Part shown: one piece after another, positions 23,101 to 35,100 of the stretch
How the letters are laid out: every line of letters begins with the position of its first letter
How positions within the stretch are numbered: the stretch's first letter is position 1
Assembly: GCA_016801845.1 (NCBI GenBank)
Contig: CM028908.1
Location: forward strand, 17,766,047-17,830,046
Source of the DNA: Polydactylus sextarius
Lineage: Eukaryota; Chordata; Actinopteri; Polynemidae
Reading direction: 5' to 3'
DNA: 64,000 nucleotides
Program-made: the position numbers and the translations under genes
Notes under the pieces: generated by a model
What the model was told of the DNA's origin: nothing
What the model saw: only the letters and a program-made list of their open reading frames with translations
Databases searched by the model: none

Positions 23101-26100
23101 CTCTGCCAAACAAAACTGCTGCAGCAAATCCAATCCTGTCTGTTTCATGCCTTATGCTCCAACCTCTGCTTCCATACCACTCTTCCTGCATCAAACATCT
23201 TCCTGTGTGCCATCACTTCTGTTATTGATCTGCAACATCCCACCTCACAAAGCCTGGCCTGCCTCAGCCCAAAGTTTCCCTCAAGCTCATTTATTTACTT
23301 TTCCAGGCTTGCAGTGGGGCAGTGGGCGGGCCTTTGACTGTCTGCCTGTCCAATCAGAACGAGCCTGCTCTGGTGTCTCGTGTCTGAGGAGGTGGAGCCT
23401 GAGCAGGGCAGCCTTGTTGTGCCCCTCTCAGGCAGAGGCGGAGCAGCAACTTTTTCACCACTGGGTGTGTGTTTGTGTGTGTTTTTCTGTGCGTGTGTTT
23501 ACATGTGTGTTTGTGTACGTGTACATGACTTACAGAATTGCTTGACATCAGTGGACTTAAGTGATTGCACAGCGGGAATCTAAGTTGAAGAGAGAGCCTC
23601 AAGCTTCAGCTTGATAGTATACACAGCAGCATATATAGAGGATACACTCACAATCAAACCTATGGTATGTATCAAGACGACACACGTCGCAGTTTTGTAA
23701 GTGCCTGTCTGTGGAAGGGCTTCCTGTTTGATACCTGTCTAGCTGTCAGTTTGCTGTAGTGGGGCAGGGGTTAGGATCAGATAGTTGGAAGCTTATTGTT
23801 CATGTGTCAGCTTTCAACAGCAGTTTAGTGTGTGTAGTGTGTGTGATCTACAGATTGTGGTTTTTGTGTGTCAAGTCAAGGAAAGTTGGCTAAAGATTTA
23901 ATATGATCTTGTTGCCATCAGCGTTACTCTTATGGACCCTCAGAGCTGTTGTTACCAAGGTAACAGCAAAAGGGATCAAGCAAACAAGTAAACAATCAAC
24001 AGTCTATTTATATTCAGGGACACAGCACTCGAATCAAAGTTATATGAATTTGCTCAACACTAAACTAAACTATGCAGCCTGGTGTTAGTTTGCAACAGAG
24101 GGCTAAGAGAAGAAAACTGAACTGTGAAGGAATAAACATATATAAATGTTGTAGTGAGATACATTAACACATAGAATAAGACCTCTGCTGTAAAAGTACT
24201 GTGGTTGTTTTTCTACAAATTGGCTTTAATAGCACAATAAAGTACATTAACAGCTCAATATCAGCGCAGACAGACCATTATATTGAGTTTTTATTGAGGA
24301 CATCACCTCTGAGTTTGAAAAGCGTGTCTGTTTACTGATCAAATGTTCCCTACAGCGATGATAATCATCCTCGTGCAGCCCTGCACCAAAACTGCAGTCA
24401 CCCAACAAAATTTGGCTGCATTGCTGCTTTCGCACCTCTCCTCTATATTCTTTCTTCACAGTGCTGACCGTCACTTTTCTCATTTCCACACTTGACCTTA
24501 GCTCATCCACAGAATCACTACTGACCACCGACATAAGTTGCTGAGGCTATTTTAAAACGGTGGCTGCAGCTCGCCAACGAGTTGTTTCCAGCCATATTCA
24601 CATGTGTGAGTTTGTGGGTTTTGGGTGGGGCCCAGCATTAGTCATCAGTTTTCATAGCAGGGAGAAGCAACAGCTTTAATCACTCTTGTTTGGTAAGGTC
24701 TTGATATATTGCATTGTTTCTTTGCATCTTACATTTAGATTGTTAATTTGTGCGTCATGTATGTGGCTGTTACTGTGGTTTGGTCTCGAACGATCTGAAG
24801 TGTAACCTGCTGTATGTGCAGCCACTGTGCCCATGAGGAAGAGGAAGGCAAACCTCGAGCACAGCGACAGTTTCCGTCTGAGGACTAGGACTATATGCCT
24901 GAAACTGAGAGAGCTGAAATTGTCTCAAATGGCACCATGCTGCCAGAATCCATACTAGCTTGCTCACCGTCACTCATTTTCTAAGTCCCATGATAGAAAC
25001 ACTTAAGCTCTAAAATCCTGCGTCTAATCTTGGCCACGCTCTCAGAGTGCCCAGCTTTTAGAGAATGACAACCATTTTGAGCGTGCTGTCACCACCTACA
25101 TCAGTTAGTTTAGTCCTCACTAGTTATTGCCTGATCTTTGGTTTTGTGTGTGTGTATGTGAACACTTTATGCTCGTGTGGTTGTCACGTGTCTTTCCACA
25201 GAACTGTGGTTTGACACCAGTGTGATTGTCTTGATTTTGATGAACAGCGGTTATCACTACTTTAACAAAATGAATCCTTTTTGCAGCTGTTTCCATATAA
25301 ACTGTTTGCTTTGTTTGGCTTGTTGGGTTCAACGGTGACATCGCTGAAACATATCACTGCATATTTTAGCCCCTGAACAGACTTGAAACCTGTGGTGACT
25401 TTAAAAGTTGTGATGGCCGACCATTGATAGAGAACATGCAGCTATATTCTGGGCTCTGTGTGTAAATCTGTAAATGTATCGTGTGTTGGTTTTGTGTCAG
25501 TCTTCATTTGCACTCATTCACTTTCTCTACATGTCTGTGAGTTTGTGTAACAGATACATGGAAACTATCGGCCCCTTCCCTTACCTCGACAAAATTTCTA
25601 TCAGGTACAGCCGTATGAAATTTCTATTGCCTGATTTTGTCTCTACACCAGGCTTGACAAAATAACAGGAACACCTAGCATAATCTAGTGTGACCAGTCA
25701 CCTCACAAAACTGCTGTGTTGAATTAATAGAAATGTAATCTCTTCATATAGGAAGTAAATTTGATTTCAAGGCATTCCTGTTACTTTGTCCACTCAGCTC
25801 ATGGCTATTGTTAGCTGTGTGAGAAAAAGTCTTGAAATATTTGGCGCTAGCTTGACTTCCCCTAGCCTGTGTTGACCAAAAATTTCTAGTTTTTGAGAAA
25901 AGCAAACATGACTCAGGGATTTTCTGTCCACATTCTAAGGTCAATATATGTTTACTCCCCCTTCATTTTAACATTCATTCATTAAACATAATGTTAATTT
26001 TATTTGAACTTACCAGCTAATGGTACATTTAGCATCACATTTTTTTAGCTGCTCCGCTAACACTCGCAGGTATGGCTGGCTAGCAAACTATCAACTACTG

Positions 26101-29100
26101 AAACTTGACATTGATCATCTTTTTGGTGAAATTCATACATAGCATCAGATGGTTTCAGATTATAAAAGTTGGTTTACCTATTTCAGACCCCTTCTGAAAT
26201 AAGAATTTAATTTGTATTATTTTACTTCTCTTGTTAAAGGAAAATAAGATTTTGCAGATACTTTGAATAAAAAAAAAAAAATGTTTTGATATTAGTACAG
26301 AAACTCAGGCGAAGATTTCAACTGACACATAGCTTTTACTAATTTTTAAGGATAATGAAATGGCTTTTCCCAACAGCCATGTTGACATGACATAGTGGGT
26401 AAACACAGGTGTCTCCTATGACATTAATGTGGGATAATGATCAGACACATGTTTATTTACCCACTATTTTATGTCAAAATGGCTGCTTTGAAAAAGTTCC
26501 GCTCTCTTGTTGTTGTTAGATGTAAGATTAGAATATGGTCAGAAATCACAGTGTCATGTTTCTGCTTTTCTGGAAAAGCAAACTCTGCATAAATATAGAG
26601 CAGAAGGTAACCTGGAAGAAAGGCCAGAATCAGGAGCTTCTGTATTTTAAAACCACTATTTTTATCGCTGACTAGACTCACCTGTGTCACCCTGTGTGCT
26701 GGATAGAAGCTGCAATAACAATGGCCTAATGTTTAAAGCATGTGTTTCTCCAAAAACAGCACGTACAGTGTGTGAAGAATTTACAGCGAGCTGTCTGTCT
26801 GAAACGGTAGTCTTTCATCTATGAGCAGAGATCATGTGGTGCACAGGAGGTGTAAGGAATGCAGGAATGTTTGGAGTCATTGCAGATGTAAAACAAAGCA
26901 TTTGGGTGGGTCTCAGGTGAGGACAGAGGGTTCAGTCTGGTTAATTAATAAGTATCTGATACATTTTAGTGTACAGGTCTGGTAAGAGACCTTTTTTTTT
27001 TTTTTTTTTTTTTTCGCTCTTCGGCATGTTTCTATATTATTATATTTTACAGATGCACCTGATACCTGCAACTTGTAAACATGATAATAAATCAAGCTAA
27101 ACAGTATTGTCTCCTCCCTGTCTCTCAGTGCATTGTTTCCTTTGAGAGATTGTTACTGAAATAAGCAGCCTGTTTGTTTGCCTGCAGGAAAAGTATCTGG
27201 GTGGTTTGCTGCATGTGCTGCCTAACCTGTCTTTGTTAAGTGGCATCTGTCACACAGTGAAGGTAGGGCTGGTGGTACTCCTTGAGGGAAAACTTATTTT
27301 GTGTTTCTGTTTTGAAGCATGGTTTCAACATGTGTCCTCTCTCTAACAGCAACACAAACACACATAGATTCTTTTCATGCAGTGAAACTTACATTTGTTC
27401 TGACTCCTAGAACGAGCATGAAACCTATTGATGGGTTGAATATTCCTGCAGATTTCATACTAACATTGTTTTGGTCCAGCTCTTTGTTTACAGATTGTTT
27501 TCATGTGAATAAAAGGCTAATGAGTCACCAAATCCTCTCGGCCGGCTTCCTTTGATTTCAGCTTGGAGATAATGTGCATTTCTGTGAGAGGAAAGACATC
27601 TGTTTGGTCAGTGGCAGATGATTTGTTTATTCCGATGAGATGTTTGAGATCATGTTGGACAGAAAAAAAGGGGGTAAGCAAACTCTGCAGTTGCCACAAA
27701 TCACTGTAATCAAATAAAACTAAAACTACTTTTTCAGAATCTCTTTAAAATATATCAGTTTTTCGTTCTTGACTGGGTATTAGACCTTAAATCGTCAGTG
27801 TTATTTAAGTAAGATGTTGACATGACAGAGATTATCAGGTGTTTGTATTAACACATCATTACTATGTGGCTTACTGTGTTTTGTTGAAAGAATATTTCAA
27901 CACATTAGGACACTTAAAGGTTGTGGTGAATTCACCACAACCTGTGTGGTGAATATGAAGCTAGATTTGGCAGATTAGCTAAGCAGAAAGAATGAGAGCA
28001 GGGTGGCCAGCCTGCAGCTGTGGCTTCATATTTTACATACAGTCATGAGAATGGCATCAGTCAAACACAGACATAAAAGCAAAAACAAATATTTCCTTTC
28101 ATGTCAAAATATTTCTTAAAATGAAAGCAGAAGCACATTATAGAAAAAAAAAGTTATGCCCATTACTCATGTTTAGTTTGATCACACAGACTTTAGTTGT
28201 GGGACTTTTAAACATCAGGACAATTCAAAACATCAAATTTTCCAATATTAACTTCATAATAAAATAATTGGGCGTGTGCATTCTTGCTATCTGCTTTTTG
28301 GTGGTAACTTAAAATAAGTATTTAGTGCAGTAACAAGAGTAACATGACTTCCCCTGTGACAGGGGGATGCCCTGCCTGCTTATGACCTCACTTCCCCTCT
28401 ATGCACCATTTCCTCCTTATTCTCTCTCTCTCTAAACAACATTATGTGAACTCTTCCAACTGTCAGTTAGATTCTAATACAATATTTCTATAAAGAGAGA
28501 GTTTCCAAAGAAAAAAAGGAATTCACCATGTTGAACTAAAGTTTATATTTTCTGACTTATTCCCAGCAGTTGAAGCAAAACTAAAATAATCTCTGTATGT
28601 GATGTATATGCTCTAACACTAGTTAGTTCATGACCCTAGGTTTGTTAAGTGTGACACCAGTGTGTTAGGCAATCACTGAGAGCAACTGTTTCTAAATCAG
28701 ACATCCCAGATTGCAGTCAGAGTTCAGAGTCTTCCCTTCTGTTTATCTCTCCGTTTTCCCTCACACACTGCAGTCATTCACAGATGTACAACCTGTCAAC
28801 TGACCTTTATCCTCCATCCTCCCCCTGCGGCATAACTTCAAAACCTGCTGTTCAGCCGGATTGACAGTTTAAGTCATGAGATAATGATAATTGGTGGTCG
28901 TAGTTAATAGAGCTGTCGAATAATATGTGAGTGACACCATGTTTTACACTGTTTGATTGACAGACTGTGTGTTACTGTCCATCTGATCTCACAGTCTTCT
29001 GTGACTAAACGCAAAAACGGAGCAATGTTCAAAAACAGACTAAGATGTGACCTTGTACAATATATTGGTATGGATGTGAAACTAAGAGCACTAATCCTAA

Positions 29101-32100
29101 CCTGGTGTCACCAGAGTGGAGGCTCTCTGCTCTTTATTCATACATGCGTACAGGAATAGGGCTGGAGGGCAGCATATCAGACATTATATCATTAATACTG
29201 AACTGTATGTACAGATGCTCTTTATAGAAGCATTGTTTTTAACACAGGTTTATTGTTGGATTGGGTTAGCAGGTCAGCAGGTCTTAGATCAGTAGGATCA
29301 GAAAGGTGAATCACCAGATCTAAACTGGATCTTCATGAGTAATCTCAGCTGTATGTTATCAGGAGGAAATCAGAAGATTGCAGCACCAATGACTCTGTGA
29401 TTGAGTGCTGATGTGGGAGGAAGTGTCGAGTGACGAGTGTGAAAAATGCCTGCGTCAAAGTCCTTAGCTGTTAAAGACCAGACATGTTGGGTCTCCACGA
29501 CAACAGTTGTGAATGATCTCACTGTTTATTTTACAGATGTGATGTCATATGGACTTATGTATCATCTATTTGTTGTCAGTGCTGTCAGTTGCTGTGGCAA
29601 CCGTAGACAACAATACTACTCAGCCTCTTTACTTTGTGCTGACAAACACTGGACACACCCTTCAGGCTGGAATGTAGCTTGTATCTACCTCTGATGGCAG
29701 TAAAATGTGGGCATTTTTCTGCACAAAACATTTTGTTTTCCACAAATTCTGCCTCTTGTGAAACCGAGATGTTTTTCAATTTGAATCTTGAATTGATTTG
29801 CAATGCATGTGTAACTTTTTTCCGTCTCTGTTTGTGTGTTTCTCTTTGCAGTCGCAGCCTGGTCAGGCCACACCCAAACCAGCAGCTCAGGTCTCCCCTG
29901 TAAAGCCTGCACAGTTTGAGGTATCACACATTCTCCATTCTTCTGCAAAACCATTTAACCTCCTGTCTCTCCCTAAAGAAACTCATTTGTTAACTTCCTC
30001 TGCCTGTCTGACCACACGACCCCACCATTATCTGGATTATATGTAGCATTGTTACCCCATTTCCTGTTCCAACACGGTGCAATTTAATGTCTTTTAATGG
30101 CTGCAACATTTTGAAGTCGAGTGGAGGCGTAGATTTACCCGTGTTCTCTGAGCAGTAACACGCAGAAAAGAAAATGTTTCTCTTCCTTTCATTCAAGGAG
30201 AAACAAGGTAACACCCAGTGTGTTAGTCAGTCGGAAACACTTTTAACCCTTTCACGCTGCTCTCAAACAATACATCAAAGTGACTGCAGCTTCATGCTCA
30301 GTTTGATTTGCTGCAGATTGCACTCATTTCTAGATATTGAGAAGTATTGCAATAAACTTAAGGCAGTAGATATTTAGATATAATGTAACATTAAGTTTAT
30401 CAGCAGTTTTGCAGGTTTTTTGTCCTTTTTAAAATACCAACATGATAGTTTACAGGAAACAACATCAAGACAAACTGGCCTTATTTCCCTCAACTATCTT
30501 CCTTTTCTACTGAAACAATGTCTTCAACCATTTCTTGGCTCCCAGACACAGCAATTCCACATTGTCTTGCAGTATTGTAGCATTTCCTTCACCAGACAAG
30601 ACAGTGTTTTTACAGAACAAAGTGTTTTCACTCACCTTCAACACCTGTTCTTAGATATTGTCTATTTTGGAGTCTGACCTGAGGAGAAAGGCTTTAGTAG
30701 CGTCTGTGTGAAAGAAAATGGGTCTAATATTTAAAGAAGTAATTAACCACAATGTGAGAGAAATACATCTTTTAAACATATAGAGTTATTTATAGTCTAA
30801 GCTTGTATTACTTAGCCATTAACCTTCAGCTATTAGTGACTGTTGTTAGAAGCTGACCTCAGTACCCTACTTCAGATGTCCTGGTTGGTTTCGCCATAGT
30901 TGGGTAGAGCTACTCAGATTTCAGTGGCGGTATATAAGAGCAGTGCAGCAGTATATGTGCATACACTGGCCTGTACATCACATTTAGCTACATTTAGCTA
31001 TTTTGAGTTTGCCTCGTATTTTTGCATATACAAAATGATCATTTTGAGTATAATTTCCTCTTTGAAGTTAAGTTTAGACAGCTTTTCCAGGTGATGTAAT
31101 GAGTTCCAGATATCATGACTGTATCCCCAAAGCCCCAAAAACCACAAAAGTCTAAACACATAGTTTCCTACATTTCCCATAATGCAGCCTGTTGCATCAT
31201 TTCATTTGACCCTCCCTGCCACGGCACAGCCACGTTGAATTTGTAGCACACAGGCCCGAGTTGAAATAACCTCGATGATGTCACCGTGATGTCACCAGGG
31301 TCAATTTTATCAACTTCCTCCAAAGCCACAGGAGAAATTATAAACTGCTTACACAGCCTGTGTAGTGCTCCTAATGATGAGTAAACTGCGTTACAGAAGG
31401 CATCATCAGGATCTGCCATGGCTACAAAGCCTGGAGTGGGTTCCACAGCAACAGGCGGAGCCACAGGAGGTGGGGTCACGACAAGAGGAAGTGCTTCAGT
31501 TGGGACAGCAGGAAAAGAGGCATCTAAAGCCAAACCAGAGGTAGACGGACTCTGGATGTCTGAATAAAAGTGGAGGGTTCGTTTGGCTGTTGGCTGAAGT
31601 CATCGCTTCCTTCTTTTGGTGTCAACACTCCTGAGTGTGTGTGCTCAACACGTTGCAGCTCTGATTTCTTCTTCATGGGCTTCACCTTCTTTTTATCTTG
31701 CAACATGTTTTTTTGTATTACCCCTCTACCTTCATTTTTATCTCTGTATGTGTGGTGGCTCAGCTGTCCACACATCAGGACCTGAACGCTTGTTGCTTCA
31801 CGTTAATAAACTCTCATGTCGTTACTCTTGGGATGTTTGCTCTTCACAAACTGTGGAGCCCGACTTCATTAATAACATCCTCATTGCTTTCTTTAAACAC
31901 ACGCTCTTTGCTTTGTAGACTAACACTACGCCAGCAGGTGCTACTGTTATTGACATGTCGTCCGCTGGGGCTACTCTTGTTGACATGACATCCACGGGCG
32001 CGAGTGGTGGTCCTAAAGTGATGCCAAAGGTAATGATGTCATCATGGTCAAAGTGCGTGTTAGTGCTTTTTCTTACTCTAACGTCTTTATCATTTTAACC

Positions 32101-35100
32101 ATAAAACCTGTATTTTTACGTTTTAGTGTTTAGATTTGGGCAATTTCCTGATACTTTATAGCTGATCCTAATACTATTTTTAATGATTTGTGTTGATGTT
32201 GTTGTAAACAGAGACTGTTGACTGCTGAATCCTATCTACTTGTGGTAAACTGACATAATTTTGGTGTTAGCTGCTCATCAGCACACTTTTAAATGAGACA
32301 ACAAAACTCATATGATTGGCATGATTTTCACACAACAACAAGGTTTGGTTATTGTTCTGCTCATTGTCTTGTGGGGTGGATTTTTCCTTCCATATGTGGT
32401 TGTTCTGAACCACAAACTCTTAAAATTACATCAGAGCTTCCTGAAAGTGGTTTCTGAAATATCCTCTGAATATTCATCCATAATAAATGTGAACTGAAAA
32501 TCATATTAGGTTGTTCTATAGTGCTGTAAAATGTACACAGATTGTTTTAAATGGGCTAGAGCATGAAAAAGCACTGGCATTTCAACACAAACTGGTCTAT
32601 GGTCAGATCAGTTTTGACAGTCTGATTTTTTTAAAAATGTTTGTATATTTTGGGCTACAGTAACAGATCTGACCAGTGACCATTTTGCAGTTTCTCCTCT
32701 TTTGTTTTCACTAACACCAATAAATGATCTTCTCGATGTGTCTGCTGCTGTAGAAGTGCTGTGTGTTTATGAGTAATTGGTTGGATACATGTTTATAGAC
32801 TGCACCTACGTCCCAAGTCAAAGCCAAAGCTACAGTTCCTTCTCCTGCCACTGGAACAGCTGCAGCCGCTGGTACGGCAGCGACCGCCTCTGTGACCAAA
32901 ACTAAAGACACAGCGAAGGTAGACTTGACTGCTGCAGGCGTCTCAGACCCTTTAATGCCCCCATGGCTCTCTCGAGGTGTATCATTTCAGGCATGCTTCA
33001 GCATGTTTCAGTCTTATCTGTCACAGCTGTTTCCTGATTATCCAAACACTAAGATCCTTGCTCTTTATAGTTCTCGCTTTGGGATTTCTTTGAAAACAAG
33101 CCACTGCTTTGGTCCTCTTTTTCTTCTGCTTTGGACGTGATGTGTTGGAAGTATAAAGGACTTTTGTTCTTTACTCTGCAGCCCTTTGCTTGGCATGCCT
33201 ACAATCGTAATTGTATTTGTATATAGTTCACACCTGTCCACTTGTAACACCACACGCACAGAGTGTACATCAGCCAAGTCAGCCAAAGGTTTGTGGCTAA
33301 TGATCAGTCATCAAGATGGTGGAGGCTTTCTTCTGTTGAATTCGTTTCTGTGCTGTCCTGTTTTTTTTGATTATTTGGACGCATCGCTGACTCTGTATGT
33401 GCGCAGTGGACCTGTGATTTTATTCTGGCCAATAATAGATTCAAATTGGTTGTATAACAGTGAAGGCACAACGACACAAATGAAGATAGATGAACCTGGA
33501 AGCAACCAGGGTGGAGGCTTTCTGACCTTTTTGTCTTCTACTTCCTGTACTATAGTAATGCATGTAATTGAAGATTCCCATGGTGTTTGCTGCCCTTTCT
33601 CTGGACTGGACTGAATAGACTGTTGTGCCTCAGAGGGATTTTTCTTTTTCTTCTCGACATTGGGAATATCTTTGGTCTTCATAAATTATCAAATGTGACA
33701 TTGTATTATCTTTCTTGGGTGACATTATCCAAAGGAACAGTGATGTTGAGCCTGACATATGATCGTTTTGCCCTTAATTAATACAGGAAACACCCAGCAG
33801 AAATCATGGCTTTTTTTGATGCTTCTTTTTACTCAGGATTTTTCAGTCCCACTTTAATCCCACCACTCAGTTAATTTCTGTGTTGCATGTTCCTTGTGCA
33901 CTGACTCTGTTTCTGTCTCTGCAGGTGCAGGTGGAAGTTCCTTCTACAGCAGCTAAAGGAGCCAAAGAGGTAAAACCTTACTAAAGCAATATCGCTTGGC
34001 CTTGAAAAGCATGTGGCTTTGCTCCAGTGTGCTGACTTGTATTGCATGCATAGGCACCTGCTGTGGATCCGCTCGATGCCCTGGCCAGCATACTACCATC
34101 AGCTGATCCTGTCGTACCCCCGCAGCCTGTATTCACTGGGCCAAAGGTCAAAGAGGTACAGCAGAGCTGCAGTGTGAATGCTTGTGTGTATGTGCTGGTT
34201 TGTGATTGCACTGAGCTGAGGCATGGATCCCGTGTGAGTAACCATGATTGTTGCATGTATCACAGCTTGGCATTACCTCTGAGAAGGGTCACAAGTGTGG
34301 AGAAAGAGACGACACGCTGCCTCCAGGCTACAGATTTGAAGATATGGTCAGTTCTGCGCTGTGTTCTCCTCCTCATCAAATGAACAGGGCTGAGTGTCAA
34401 GCATCCCCTGGTCAGAATGACATTTAACATCTCAGAATTCTGGCTTTGTTCATCCAAGCATGGCCAGATGATATAAAAAAATGTTGTCAAAGCTTTAACC
34501 TGATGCTTTAAAGCTGTGTTTGTTAACTTGCTGAATATTTTCAGGATTAGATTTGTCTCTCCTAGTCTAAAATTTACCTGTATTTTCTCTCTAGCCTCCA
34601 GTTCCTGCAGATGTTAAACCTAAGGACGTTCCCGTAAGTGACGCTTTTGCAACTCCAACATACAGTCACACTCTCCTATATTCAGTTCTTTTAGCTTCAG
34701 ATAAAGTTCAAACACAGATACTTGCTTTTTGTAAACTGTGAGCAGACAGCCATGTTACACACATACACATATACAGGAAGCTGTGTTTCCACTAGTTGAT
34801 CTGCTGGTTCCTCTAGAGTGGGGAATGTTACATTACATAGGTGGGTGTGGTCTAGACAAACAGCACTAGACCCACCTCTTTGCTCAAACTGGTTGGTTCT
34901 TGTCTGATCAAACCCAAACAATTAAAATGTGTGCATGACTGTAAAGATACACACACACTTGAATTTGACTGATACATCTATTGCACACTTTGATATCCGC
35001 CCATATTTAGGCTACTGTTTACTCATCCTCAACACACCCACATTTGCATCATAGTCAACTCCCACTTTGTCATCTGGTTTAACAAGAGTCTTTAGTTCTG

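Larger units (their letters stand above)
17800..29851 (+). other. cast: Large cast intron (about 12 kb)
   Basis: Mostly unique, moderately AT-rich DNA. Listed separately are a LINE tail at 21958, a candidate GC-box/CCAAT promoter near 23319, a MITE at 25656, a candidate cassette exon at 27188 and a perfect palindrome at 27919. A poly-T run at 26992-27014 looks like an old minus-strand retroposon tail. Confidence 0.55.

Noticed and set aside
31168..31533. 121-residue minus-strand frame rich in Pro and Val
   Set aside because: It is the antisense shadow of the plus-strand cast exon 31397-31540, which has splice sites and phase matching its neighbours.
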